Below are positions 1-8,285 of a DNA stretch of 35,297 nucleotides, in pieces. The DNA is taken from the NCBI GenBank assembly GCA_035527255.1, contig DATLAW010000083.1, forward strand, positions 1-35,297, read 5' to 3'. The notes beneath the pieces were generated by a model. The model saw nothing but the letters and a program-made list of their open reading frames with translations, was not told the origin of the DNA and did no database searches. Each line of letters begins with the position of its first letter. Position 1 is the first letter of the stretch. Source of the DNA: Thermohalobaculum sp035527255. GTDB taxonomy: Bacteria > Pseudomonadota > Alphaproteobacteria > Rhodobacterales > Rhodobacteraceae. The translations under genes were made by a program, and so were the position numbers.

Positions 1-68
1 TCAGCCTGCCGTTCGGCAAGAGCAACCAGATCGGCTTTGTCCAGGGCTTCAAGCTCGGATCGCTTCAT
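1..68 (-). mobile_element. Transposase N-terminus, IS66-like, cut by window edge
   Basis: Reading leftward from an ATG at 66-68 gives an open frame to the window edge that begins MKRSELEALDKADLVALAER. A short, charged helix with the pattern M-[KR]-R-x-E-L-E-A-L-x-K-x-x-L is typical of the N-terminus of IS66-type transposases (TnpC). Only about 22 residues are visible, so the family call is recognition of a short motif and not a domain match. The frame runs head-to-head into a sugar dehydrogenase gene that lacks its normal 5' end, as expected if the element inserted there. No terminal inverted repeat was identified between 69 and 133. Confidence 0.4.
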
Positions 69-72
69 CCAA

Positions 73-1407
73 ATGGTGAATCACGATCTTGATTCCCACA
101 CAACAAAAAACACACTATATGGGACGCTAAACAGGTACCCCGCCGACGGGACGGGCAGGCGCTTCGTCGGCGACCAGACCGGCAAGGTGCTGGTGCTGTA
201 CCCCGACGGCACCGCTGCACCCGAGCCCTTCCTCGATCTCGCCCCGCGCATGACCGAGCTCCTGCAGGCCTTCGACGAGCGCGGTCTCTGGTCGCTGGCC
301 TTTCATGCGGATTTCGCGCGCAACGGGCGTTTCTTTGTTACCTACAGCGCCGAGCGCCGCGAGACCTCGCCCTATTCGGGCGAGACGGCCTACACGTGGC
401 GGCTCTCGGAGTTCCGCGTGACTTCCGAGACCCCGGACGGCGTCGACCTGGATACCGAGCGCGTCCTCATCGAAATCGACTGGATCAACCGCAAGCATAA
501 CGGGGGCGGGCTGGCCTTCGGTCCGGACGGCTTACTCTATGTCGGCGTCGGTGACGGGGGTGGGGTGCACGGTATTCCGGATGTCTACGTGGCGCCTGAA
601 ACAAACGACGAGGAATTCCGCCACGCGGCCGAGATCAAGGAGGATCCCTACCGCCTGCCGCCCGAATTCTACCACTACGATAGTTGGGCGCAGGAGCTGA
701 CGCGTCTGCATGGCAAGATCCTGCGCCTCGACGTCGACGGGGCGGCCCCGTATGCGATCCCGCCCACCAATCCGTTCGCCGGCAGTACCGGCTACCGACC
801 CGAGATCTGGGCCTGGGGATTTCGTAACCCGTTCCGGCTGGCCGTCGACCGGGCGGGCGCGGGGGATCTTTTCGTGAACGGCGTGGCCGAGGCGCTCTGG
901 GAGACGATCTACATGGTCGACCGGCCAGGGAACTACGGCTGGGCCGTGCGCGAGGGCACGCACTGCTTTGACCGCACCCACGCGTTTGATCCGCCAACGG
1001 CGTGCGCGCGCCGAGACGCGCTTGGCGAGATCCTGCGCGACCCGGTGGTCGAATACCCGAACTGGTCCGTCATGCGCGCCTGGTCAAAGGTCAAGGCCGA
1101 GCGACTCGGCACGGCCAATGTCGGCGGTTTCGTCTACAGGGGAACGGCGTTCCCCGAGTTCGCGGGCAAGCTGGTTTTCGGCGATTTCAGCACCCGGATC
1201 GAAGCGCCATCCGGTCAGATCTTCGTGGCTACGCCGCCCGCCGAATGGCGCGGCCCATGGCCGTTCCAGCGCCTGATCGAGATAGATCAGCGGGTCCATT
1301 CCCTCGGCGAAGACGCAGCAGGCGAACTCTATGTCCTGACCACGGCCCAGGGCATTCCGGTCGGTAAGAGTGGCAAGGTATGGAAGATCGTCCGCAAAAG
1401 CGACTAG
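73..1407 (+). CDS. PQQ-dependent sugar dehydrogenase, 5'-truncated
   Basis: This is a glucose/sorbosone dehydrogenase-family six-bladed beta-propeller, which oxidises aldose sugars with PQQ, normally in the periplasm. Family segments are clear: GTGRRFVGDQTGK near the start, ERGLWSLAFHADF, HNGGGLAFGPDGLLYVGVGD, PEIWAWGFRNPFR, NYGWAVREGTHCFD and VGGFVYRGTAFPEFAGKLVF. The frame can be read from a TTG at 37, but those codons are antisense to the transposase start. The ATG at 73 is the first that avoids this, and it has no ribosome binding site. Family homology begins only near base 133 (YPADGTGRR), and there is no signal peptide. The first part of the mature domain and the export signal therefore appear lost to an insertion, and the product is probably mislocalised or not made. 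The 3' end is intact. Confidence 0.8.
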   Translation: MVNHDLDSHTTKNTLYGTLNRYPADGTGRRFVGDQTGKVLVLYPDGTAAPEPFLDLAPRMTELLQAFDERGLWSLAFHADFARNGRFFVTYSAERRETSPYSGETAYTWRLSEFRVTSETPDGVDLDTERVLIEIDWINRKHNGGGLAFGPDGLLYVGVGDGGGVHGIPDVYVAPETNDEEFRHAAEIKEDPYRLPPEFYHYDSWAQELTRLHGKILRLDVDGAAPYAIPPTNPFAGSTGYRPEIWAWGFRNPFRLAVDRAGAGDLFVNGVAEALWETIYMVDRPGNYGWAVREGTHCFDRTHAFDPPTACARRDALGEILRDPVVEYPNWSVMRAWSKVKAERLGTANVGGFVYRGTAFPEFAGKLVFGDFSTRIEAPSGQIFVATPPAEWRGPWPFQRLIEIDQRVHSLGEDAAGELYVLTTAQGIPVGKSGKVWKIVRKSD

Positions 1408-1457
1408 CAATATACACAAACTGCTCGTCAGGATCCGGTGCTTGTGTCATTGCGCAT

Positions 1458-1652
1458 ATGCTGGAACCAACGTTTTTCCGTACCGAAAAGCTGTGCGTGG
1501 AAATCGAGATAGCCGACCCCGTTCAAATCGGGCGCACCCGCCTGATGGATGGCGGCTGGAATGTCCATGCGTCGATGGAAATCGATGTGCCCGGGTTTTT
1601 TGCCGTGCTACTCGACCGTTCGTCCCGCACCTCATTTGATTTGGCCCGCTAG
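1458..1652 (+). CDS. Possible small hypothetical protein (64 aa)
   Basis: A 64-codon frame starts at ATG 1458 between the dehydrogenase stop (1407) and the convergent DUF1185 gene (1725). The product is mixed acidic and hydrophobic, with an EIEIADPVQIGRTR stretch and a MEIDVPGFFAVLLDRSS stretch that could form beta strands. I recognise no family and see no good ribosome binding site. It may be a real small gene, a leftover of a larger gene broken when the neighbouring sequence rearranged, or chance. Apart from this frame and the weak stem-loop at 1685-1724, nothing else is visible in 1408-1724. Confidence 0.22.
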   Translation: MLEPTFFRTEKLCVEIEIADPVQIGRTRLMDGGWNVHASMEIDVPGFFAVLLDRSSRTSFDLAR

Positions 1653-1684
1653 ATCTCAATAAGGCGCCGTCAACTTACCGACAT

Positions 1685-1724
1685 AGCCGCGCAATGCACT
1701 CGGACGGTAAAACTGGGCGCGGCT
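1685..1724 (-). terminator. Possible long-loop stem-loop after DUF1185
   Basis: AGCCGCGC (1685-1692) and GCGCGGCT (1717-1724) are perfect inverted repeats of 8 bp separated by 24 nt, placed directly after the stop codon of the last gene of the leftward operon. No T-run follows on the minus strand, so it is not a classical intrinsic terminator. It could be an mRNA 3'-end stabiliser or a coincidence. Confidence 0.3.
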
Positions 1725-2306
1725 TTAGCGCAACCCGTCTTCGCCCTTGATATCCTTGGCGACCAGGCCGCCGACGCGGTTGTGAATTCGCGGGCCACGG
1801 CTCATTGCCAGGGCGAACAGGATTTCGTCGGCGCGCGGGCCGTCGGGCACACCAACTTCCATTGAATCGAAGTGGCTGCGGACATAGGCGGCGTTGATAT
1901 GGCCAAGCGGGATGTCGATGCGCGTGCCAGGGCCGCCAGATTTCATTGACGAAGGCACAATGGCGCGCGCTTCACCCAGTCGCTCACGCATGGCGTAGCC
2001 ACCGGGGACGTGCCAGAGGGCGGTATGCTCAAGCTCGCCGTCTTCCCCAACCAGGCCCGCTTTGCCATATCCGTCAATGCCTTCGATGCCGCCAATGGCA
2101 TCGATCAATCTGCCGACCATATGAAAGCCGAGCGGTTTGAGGTCGTCCATCGCGCTTTCAAGATCGGGCTCGTACCTTCCGGCGAATGGATTTTTCACCA
2201 AGGCAATGATGGCTGCGCGCCGCCGGGGAGTTGCGGGGGCTGGACCATTTTCATGCAGAATGTCTTCCAGGAAGATCATGGTTTTGCGCAGCTTGAATTC
2301 AGGCAT
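1725..2306 (-). CDS. DUF1185 (AA_synth) family protein
   Basis: This 193-residue protein belongs by recognition to the DUF1185 'amino acid synthesis' family, whose biochemical role is not established. Characteristic segments are the N-terminal MPEFKLRKTMIFLEDILHE, a KNPFAGRYEPDL segment, the central ALWHVPGGYAMRERLG and SMKSGGPGTRIDIPLGHINA. The start at 2306 was chosen because AGGAAG lies 8 nt upstream and because ATGCCTGA makes an 8-base overlap with the UPF0280 stop; a longer in-frame start at 2351 lies inside the upstream gene. It is the last gene of a coupled operon that runs from the molybdenum hydroxylase. That placement argues for a role in processing the ring-reduction product or an intermediate, but the sequence shows no catalytic motif I can name. 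Confidence 0.8.
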   Translation of the reverse strand: MPEFKLRKTMIFLEDILHENGPAPATPRRRAAIIALVKNPFAGRYEPDLESAMDDLKPLGFHMVGRLIDAIGGIEGIDGYGKAGLVGEDGELEHTALWHVPGGYAMRERLGEARAIVPSSMKSGGPGTRIDIPLGHINAAYVRSHFDSMEVGVPDGPRADEILFALAMSRGPRIHNRVGGLVAKDIKGEDGLR

Positions 2307-3153
2307 GGGCGAGGCTTCCTTGTTGGATGGTTTTTGTGATCCCGGCGCCAATCAGGCGTGTTTGTCCGTTCAGCTCAACGGCGACACCACCGATCAGACC
2401 TCGGTTCAAAAGATCGAGGGCGAAGGTTGCGCCACGGTCCAGGGCGTGGTTGACCTCGGCCGTCGTAAGGTCCCCGACGCGCGTTGTCACCAACCGGTCC
2501 CCCAGATCGCTGTCGGCAAACAATTCGGATGCCGGGACGCGGGTTATCGAGGGGTGTCCGGGTAGGTCCACGGCGTTGGCAATGAGTGTCGCGGCAACAT
2601 CAGCGATGGCGGCATCGCGGGCAACCACGGTTACTGAATCTGCAATGCCAAGGGAGTGACTGCGTCCGCGCCAGCCAGAGGTGGCGATGCCGCGATAGAG
2701 ATCACTGGCATCGATTGTGATCCGGCCGGCAGTTGCGGCGGCAATGGCCGCATCGATTTTTTGACCGGGGCCCAGATGGAAAGCGACGTCGCCGCCGTTG
2801 TTCACATAGGCTTTGTCTACCTTTGTTTCGCGGATCATGGCCGCCAGAATTTCATCGGCGACGGCACCAGCAACCGCCGCCATCGGGGTCGAGAATGTCG
2901 GCAGAAACATCCGCGCTGCCCGTTGCATCCGTGCTGCGATGGCGCCTTTGAACTGGGTTTCAGGTGTCGTCGCGCTGCGCAACATTTCCAGCTCGGCGGT
3001 CAGCTCGATCAGCACGGTGTCGAAGCGTGCAATCGCTTGGGCCAGGGCGTCGCTGCGGCCGGGACCGTGGACGTCGATGATCAGGTCGATCGGTCCGTGG
3101 TGCAGATGCAGGCGGCGACCATCTGGCAGCATCTTCCCCGTCGCGCGCTGCAT
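2299..3153 (-). CDS. UPF0280 family protein (ApbE-like)
   Basis: This 284-residue protein is of the UPF0280 family, which is related to the ApbE flavin-transferase superfamily. The most telling segment is AYVNNGGDVAFHL, matching the NNGGD core of the family, together with SGWRGRSHSLGIADSVTVVA and the AVDLPGHPSI region. ApbE proteins attach FMN covalently to target proteins; UPF0280 itself has no agreed function. The start at 3153 lies one base after the stop of the reductase gene, so the two are almost certainly translationally coupled. In-frame starts up to 3333 fall inside the reductase gene and are rejected. Its position beside a predicted Fe-S flavoenzyme suggests a cofactor-insertion or maturation role, which is inference. 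Confidence 0.8.
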   Translation of the reverse strand: MQRATGKMLPDGRRLHLHHGPIDLIIDVHGPGRSDALAQAIARFDTVLIELTAELEMLRSATTPETQFKGAIAARMQRAARMFLPTFSTPMAAVAGAVADEILAAMIRETKVDKAYVNNGGDVAFHLGPGQKIDAAIAAATAGRITIDASDLYRGIATSGWRGRSHSLGIADSVTVVARDAAIADVAATLIANAVDLPGHPSITRVPASELFADSDLGDRLVTTRVGDLTTAEVNHALDRGATFALDLLNRGLIGGVAVELNGQTRLIGAGITKTIQQGSLAHA

Positions 3154-3154
3154 A

Positions 3155-4612
3155 TCAGTTGCCTCCACGCGGCGAGGGAATGCTGCGGATATCAAAGCTG
3201 TATTCTCCGCCATGCCGGGCAATGTCGCGCAAGGATCGTACCTGGTCGTCGTGGCCGCCCAGATTGCGATAGTCCTGTCGCGGAATCGTGAATTCGATCG
3301 GTGCAACGATCGCCGGGGTTGGAACATAGCCAAAGGAATTTTCGGGCGTTTTGGTCACATCGACCATGATGGTGATACCGCCCCCGGGCCAAACATAAAC
3401 CGGGGCGCCGCCGCAGGTGACGTTGGTTCTGAGGCTTTGGACCGAGCGGGTCAGTTTAACCGGATTGGATGTGACGCCGGACCGAAGCGACCCGCCGGCG
3501 CCACCCACGAACAACACCGAGCATAAGGACGGTTCGCAATTCTCCTCGATCAGACTGACGCTCGCTTCGAGAGCCGTTGGCAGGGCGTGCTGTCGCGGCT
3601 CGAGGTTTTCATCCAGCACATAATAGGCAAACTGCTCGCCGGTGGTCGAGACCATCAGCATTGTCAGGCCAGCGCGGGCGCCCTTTTTTGGGTTCCACGG
3701 GCCGAGGATTTTGAGCGGGTCCTCGATGTCGGTGCCGCCCCAGCCGAGGCCCGGCTCGGCGACCCGGAAATAACGACCCGGTGTCGAGCGGCGCCCGATG
3801 ATCCTGATGCCGGTTTCGGGCCAGCCGAGCACCTTGCCAGCCTGATGTTCGGAGACGACACCAGTGATGTGATCGTCAACGACGACAACCTCGTCGACCA
3901 GATTTCGCCATTGCGACGCGAACATGCCGATCGTCGCCGATCCGCATCCAACGCGCATGCGCGTCTCGAGCTTGCCATCGACAATCGGGGCCTTGCCAGC
4001 CTGCACCATAACCGTAGCACCGTTATCGATGGTCACTTCGACGGCACGCTTGTTGCAGAGGTTCATCAACGCATCGCAGGTCACCCGGCCCTCGGATTTT
4101 GAGCCGCCGGTCAGGTGGTCGACCCCGCCCAGAGACAGCATCTGCGAGCCATATTCGCTGGTCATGACATGGCCAATCTCTTCACCCTGAGCCCGTACAA
4201 TCGAGCCTTCAGCGCCGAGGTGCCGGTCGGTGTCTATTTTGACCTTCACGCCGCAATAGGAGAATATGGCTTCAGTAACCACGGTGACAAAATCGACGCC
4301 ATCGATTTCGCGACTGACGATAAACGGCGCCGGTTTGTAGTCCGGATATGTGGTGCCCGAGCCGATTGCGGTCACGAAAACGTCGTTGTCGTTGATCGGG
4401 GCGCCATCCCATTCCGCTTTCAAAAAAGGAACCAGGTCGCCGCCATGCTCGATGCGCCGGTCGAGAATGGTCAGGGGATCGCAGCGCAGAATCTGGCCGT
4501 TGATGTTCGCATAGCGGTCGCAGGCGCCGGTCTTGCCGTCGGCGATATAACACAGCACAGGGCAGGCGCCGCAGCGCAGTTTTTCCGGTGCTGGCTGGGG
4601 CTTCCCTGTCAT
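3155..4612 (-). CDS. hnr: 6-hydroxynicotinate reductase homologue
   Basis: This 485-residue protein resembles Hnr, which reduces 6-hydroxynicotinate to 1,4,5,6-tetrahydro-6-oxonicotinate in nicotinate fermentation by Eubacterium barkeri. A cysteine cluster at residues 14, 17, 21 and 31 (CGACPVLC, then GACDRY) could bind an Fe-S cluster close to the N-terminus. Glycine-rich segments follow (LSLGGVDHLTGGSKSEG, MRVGCGSATIGMF, LFVGGAGGSLRSGVTSNPV). The start at 4612 overlaps the upstream stop as ATGA; the longer frame to 4690 lies in the preceding gene. It sits directly behind a molybdenum hydroxylase, the expected enzyme making 6-hydroxynicotinate. In aerobic bacteria such a reductase is unusual, although Azorhizobium caulinodans is known to use this reductive route. 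The true substrate could be a related hydroxylated N-heterocycle. Confidence 0.8.
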   Translation of the reverse strand: MTGKPQPAPEKLRCGACPVLCYIADGKTGACDRYANINGQILRCDPLTILDRRIEHGGDLVPFLKAEWDGAPINDNDVFVTAIGSGTTYPDYKPAPFIVSREIDGVDFVTVVTEAIFSYCGVKVKIDTDRHLGAEGSIVRAQGEEIGHVMTSEYGSQMLSLGGVDHLTGGSKSEGRVTCDALMNLCNKRAVEVTIDNGATVMVQAGKAPIVDGKLETRMRVGCGSATIGMFASQWRNLVDEVVVVDDHITGVVSEHQAGKVLGWPETGIRIIGRRSTPGRYFRVAEPGLGWGGTDIEDPLKILGPWNPKKGARAGLTMLMVSTTGEQFAYYVLDENLEPRQHALPTALEASVSLIEENCEPSLCSVLFVGGAGGSLRSGVTSNPVKLTRSVQSLRTNVTCGGAPVYVWPGGGITIMVDVTKTPENSFGYVPTPAIVAPIEFTIPRQDYRNLGGHDDQVRSLRDIARHGGEYSFDIRSIPSPRGGN

Positions 4613-7368
4613 CGCGCGGCCTTGGCGGTGTGTATTGCTGCGAGAAGTCGGTGGGGCAGGGCCGGGACTTTTGTTACCCGGGCACCGCATGCGTGCCGGA
4701 TGCCATTGTAGATTGCTGGGGCGGTTGGAATAAGGACGTGCTCGCCCAGCCCCTTGGCCCCCATTGGCCCCTCGAGATCCGGCTTTTCGATCAAGATCGA
4801 TTGAATGTGCGGCATGTCGCCGATCGAAGGTATCAGGTAGTCGTGCAGATTTTCGGTCCGGCCGGGAATAAACTCCTCCATCAATGCCATGCCCAGGCCC
4901 TGGGCAACCCCACCCTCGATCTGGCCCTCGGCCAACAGCGGATTTATCACCCGGCCAAGGTCGTGGGCTGTCGTGATGTTGCGGACCCGAACGGTGCCAA
5001 GCCCGGTATCAACTTCAATCTCGGCCATCTGTGCGCCATAGCCGTAGATTGCATAGGGGACACCCTGGCCATTCTGATCCAGCGGCCTGGTTGGCGGATC
5101 ATAGGTTTCCTCGGCCATCAGCACATAGCCATTGGCGTTTTCCGGCAGTGTCGCGAGGCGAATTTCGCTGGATGCAGCGCCGTCGGCGATGCGCAGGTTG
5201 GTGCCCGACAACGTAATCCGCGCTTCCGAGCCCATGTTGCTCATGCGCAATATTTCGCGCCGAAGCGCCCGACCAGCACGGTCGGCGGCGTTCCCGGTGA
5301 CAACGGTCTGACGCGAGGCCGAGGTCTTGCCGCAATCAGGCGACAGGCCGGTGTCGCCGCCAATGAGTTGAAACTGGTCCAATGGGAGGCCAAGCGCGTC
5401 GGCACAGATTTGGGTGATGACCGTGTTCGCCCCCTGACCAATATCCTCGGCCGCCTGGTGGAGAACCAGATCGCCGTGCCTGGTGATGCCGAGGCGGATG
5501 GTCGAGGGGTTTGAAAGCGAGGTGTTGCCGCATCCATACCAGCAGGAAGCGACGCCGACACCGCGTTTGAGGGCCGTCGAGGTGACGTTGAACGCCGCGG
5601 TCGTTTTGAGGGCGGCCTGCCAATGCGGCACCAGCGCGTCCAGGCAATCAAGGATGCCAACGCCGTGCATCACCTGACCGCAGACAGACCGGTCGCCGTC
5701 CCGCAAGGCGTTCTGGCGGCGAAACTCCAGCCGGTCGACCCCGCAGGCGTCAGCCAATTCGTCGTAAATCGTCTCCTGCAGGATGGCAACCTGAGGGACG
5801 CCAAATCCGCGGAATGCGCCGGAGACCGGACCGTTGGTGTGAATGGCCGCGGCGGTCGCCCGGTAGTTCGGTGTGCGGTAAGGGCCCGAGCCGTGAACCG
5901 GCACTCTGACTGCAACCGTTGGGCCCCAACTTGCATAGGCGCCGGTGTTGAATTTGCCGTCGAAGATCATGCCGGTGATGTTGCCGGCAGCATCGGCACC
6001 AATGCGGGCGACCATGTTGGCCGGGTGGCGTTTGGTGGTCGAGGCCATCGATTCCTGTCGCGAATAGACCATGCGGCAGGGGCGGCCGGTCTTCAGGGTT
6101 ACCAATCCGATCAGTGGTTGCAGTGAAATATCCAGTTTGGCGCCAAACCCGCCACCGGCAGCGGCAGGAATGATGCGAACTTTCCCAGGGTCGAGGCCGA
6201 GAATTTTAGCCGTGTCGTCGCGGTCCATATAGGGAGCCTGTGTGCAGGCCTGAATGACCAGCGTATCGCCATCCAGCCAGGCACTGCCAGCCTCGGGTTC
6301 GATGTAGGCGTGTTCGACATAGCTGGTCTCGATGCTTCGCTCGATGACATGGGCTGATTTGTTCAGGGCGTCGCTGGCGTCGCCGGTGGTCACGAACCCC
6401 TCGACCAGCGTATTGCCGGGGCGATCCGCATGGATCAACGGCGCATCGATCTCGGCGGCCGCGTCGCTGGTCAGGCTTTCCGGCCCAGGTACCCAGGTCA
6501 CCGGGAAGTCCTGAAGGTCCACGTCGGTCACAACATCCGCGCTGCCGGCAATGATTGCGACGGCCTCGCCTTGAAACCGGGCGTGGCCTTCGGCGAGGGC
6601 AGGCTGGTCGGCGAATTTGGGGATGACGCCGAAGGCGTTGATGCCAGGAATGTCGCTCGCCGTGAAAACAGCCTCGATGCCGGGATTTGCCGTGCGCCAG
6701 GCCTGAATATCACCGAATTGGAAGGTGGCGCGGTGGTGTGGCGAGCGAATTGCCCGGACGACAAGCGCATTTTCCGGCCAATAGTCGGCGCCAAATACCT
6801 CGGTGCCGCGGACTTTCGCCATGCCGTCGAGGCGTGGAACGCGGGCACCGACGGCTTTGCCGGATGGCGGCATGGATGCGGGCTGGGCCTGGCTCAGATC
6901 ACAGACCGCATCGATGATTTTCTGGTACCCGGTGCAGCGGCACAACACGCCCCCCAATGCGTCCTCGACCTGGAGCCGGGTCGGGTGGGATACCCGGCTG
7001 AGCAAGGCCGTTGCCGCCATCAACATGCCGGGCGTGCAGATGCCGCATTGCGCAGCGCCGTGGCGCAGAAACGATGCCTGTAGCGGCGAGATCTGAGGTG
7101 TTGATAGCGCTTCGATGGTTTGAACCGCGCGCCCCGATGCCTGGGCCGCCGGGGTCAGGCAAGCGCAGACAGGCTCCCCGTCGATCAGCACGGTACAGGC
7201 GCCGCAATCGCCAGCATCGCATCCCACTTTGGTGCCGCGCAGGCCAAGCTCTTCGCGCAAGACATCGCTCAGGCGTCTGCCGGGGGAAGACGATATGGAA
7301 ACGGTGGTTCCGTTTACGGTGATCTCCATGGCTGAGGATCGGTCGATACCGATGGTATCCGGGCTCAT
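4609..7368 (-). CDS. Molybdenum hydroxylase, fused 2Fe-2S and Moco subunits
   Basis: A 919-residue xanthine dehydrogenase-family protein that fuses the iron-sulfur and molybdopterin subunits. The N-terminus carries a plant-type ferredoxin site (CDAGDCGACTVLIDGEPVC), followed by a second 2Fe-2S domain (QCGICTPGML and LCRCTGYQKI). The molybdopterin part shows GGGFGAKLD, SGAFRGFGVPQ, a GQGANTVITQI segment and the C-terminal AKGLGEH, whose Glu is the family's catalytic base. The enzyme hydroxylates an aromatic N-heterocycle next to nitrogen using water. No cytochrome domain is present, unlike Pseudomonas NicB, so electrons probably leave through the separate FAD subunit. The start at 7368 overlaps the FAD subunit stop (ATGA) and follows AGGAA; a start at 7329 (MEITVNG) is possible. 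Nicotinate as substrate is inferred from the adjacent reductase. Confidence 0.88.
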   Translation of the reverse strand: MSPDTIGIDRSSAMEITVNGTTVSISSSPGRRLSDVLREELGLRGTKVGCDAGDCGACTVLIDGEPVCACLTPAAQASGRAVQTIEALSTPQISPLQASFLRHGAAQCGICTPGMLMAATALLSRVSHPTRLQVEDALGGVLCRCTGYQKIIDAVCDLSQAQPASMPPSGKAVGARVPRLDGMAKVRGTEVFGADYWPENALVVRAIRSPHHRATFQFGDIQAWRTANPGIEAVFTASDIPGINAFGVIPKFADQPALAEGHARFQGEAVAIIAGSADVVTDVDLQDFPVTWVPGPESLTSDAAAEIDAPLIHADRPGNTLVEGFVTTGDASDALNKSAHVIERSIETSYVEHAYIEPEAGSAWLDGDTLVIQACTQAPYMDRDDTAKILGLDPGKVRIIPAAAGGGFGAKLDISLQPLIGLVTLKTGRPCRMVYSRQESMASTTKRHPANMVARIGADAAGNITGMIFDGKFNTGAYASWGPTVAVRVPVHGSGPYRTPNYRATAAAIHTNGPVSGAFRGFGVPQVAILQETIYDELADACGVDRLEFRRQNALRDGDRSVCGQVMHGVGILDCLDALVPHWQAALKTTAAFNVTSTALKRGVGVASCWYGCGNTSLSNPSTIRLGITRHGDLVLHQAAEDIGQGANTVITQICADALGLPLDQFQLIGGDTGLSPDCGKTSASRQTVVTGNAADRAGRALRREILRMSNMGSEARITLSGTNLRIADGAASSEIRLATLPENANGYVLMAEETYDPPTRPLDQNGQGVPYAIYGYGAQMAEIEVDTGLGTVRVRNITTAHDLGRVINPLLAEGQIEGGVAQGLGMALMEEFIPGRTENLHDYLIPSIGDMPHIQSILIEKPDLEGPMGAKGLGEHVLIPTAPAIYNGIRHACGARVTKVPALPHRLLAAIHTAKAAR

Positions 7369-8231
7369 GCTGCGCGTTCCTGCGGGGCGCCGGCAAGATC
7401 GGTGATGGAACGGCGAACAAGTTCGGTGGCGACGGACAGGCGATACGCGGCGTCTCCCCGTACATCGGTGATTGGCGACAGGCTGACCCTGACCATGTCA
7501 TCGGTCATGAGGGTCCCGATCGGCGTTTTGAGGCGGTGATTGGTCAAAGCCGCCTCGACTAGGGGCAGGCGGGTCGGGACGGCGCTGCACGAGCCAACGG
7601 CGACCGAGATTTGCAAGATTAGGCCGTTCTGCTCGACCAGCCTGACCGCAACCATCGCAATCGAGATCACCAGGTATTTGCGGGCGCCGAGTTTCACAAA
7701 AATGGATCGGCCCTGCGCCCCGGATTTTGGAACCAGGATCGCGGTCATGATCTCGCCGTGTGCGAGCGCTGTTCTGCGTGGGCCGAGCAGGAAGGTTGCG
7801 ATCGGCAAAACCCGCGATCCGCTGAGCGATAACAGTTCGACCGAGGCATCCAGTGTCAGCCATACCGGCGAGCCATCTGCCGCCGGCGAGGCGTTGCAAA
7901 GGTTGCCAGCCAGTGTGCCCGAGTTCTGGATCTGCACCGAGCCAACCTCACGGGCGGCACTTTTCAGGCCATCGAAGGCGGCGGGTAAGTCGGCCCGAAT
8001 AACATCGGTCCAGGTGGTTGTGGCGCCAAAGCGCCAGTGATCCGAAAATTCCGTGATACCGCGCAATTCGCGAATTGCCGTGACATCAAGCAACGGTCCG
8101 CGGATAGTTTGGGCAGTTGTAGCGGGAAAAATGTCGGTGCAGCCGGCAATAATGCGCCGATCAGCGGCTGAGTGATCTTCGCTGAGCCATTGCAACGCAT
8201 CGGACAGATCCGTTGGGCGGAAATACGTCAC
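7365..8231 (-). CDS. FAD-binding subunit of molybdenum hydroxylase
   Basis: A 288-residue protein of the CoxM/XdhB medium-subunit family, which passes electrons from the Fe-S domains through FAD to an acceptor such as NAD. Both FAD-contact segments are visible: IIAGCTDIFP (the family's AGGTDL position) near residue 30 and SGTLAGNLCNASPAADG near residue 105. It is the first gene of the five-gene leftward operon. The start is a GTG at 8231 with a strong GGAGG at 8241-8245. The 3' end overlaps the next gene by 4 bases, so both subunits are likely made together. A candidate promoter and operator lie just upstream. Confidence 0.9.
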   Translation of the reverse strand: MTYFRPTDLSDALQWLSEDHSAADRRIIAGCTDIFPATTAQTIRGPLLDVTAIRELRGITEFSDHWRFGATTTWTDVIRADLPAAFDGLKSAAREVGSVQIQNSGTLAGNLCNASPAADGSPVWLTLDASVELLSLSGSRVLPIATFLLGPRRTALAHGEIMTAILVPKSGAQGRSIFVKLGARKYLVISIAMVAVRLVEQNGLILQISVAVGSCSAVPTRLPLVEAALTNHRLKTPIGTLMTDDMVRVSLSPITDVRGDAAYRLSVATELVRRSITDLAGAPQERAA

Positions 8232-8270
8232 AGCCGTTTGCCTCCATCCTTATTCCGCGCATGAAAGTCG

Positions 8271-8282
8271 TTCGTATACAAA
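8271..8282. promoter_or_regulatory. Candidate MarR operator, TTCGTATACAAA
   Basis: A near-palindrome, TTCGTATACAAA, lies between the divergent hydroxylase operon and the marR-like gene, near the likely transcription start of the operon. With six more bases it resembles a stretch at 15222-15239 before hyuA (13 of 18 positions: TTCGT-TAC--ATG-AT). MarR proteins bind short palindromes of this kind. Binding is inferred from position and symmetry only. Confidence 0.4.
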
Positions 8283-8285
8283 TGG

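Noticed and set aside
2656..3291. Plus-strand frame of 211 codons opposite UPF0280
   Set aside because: It is a shadow of the UPF0280 and hnr genes, which are supported by family motifs and stop-start coupling.
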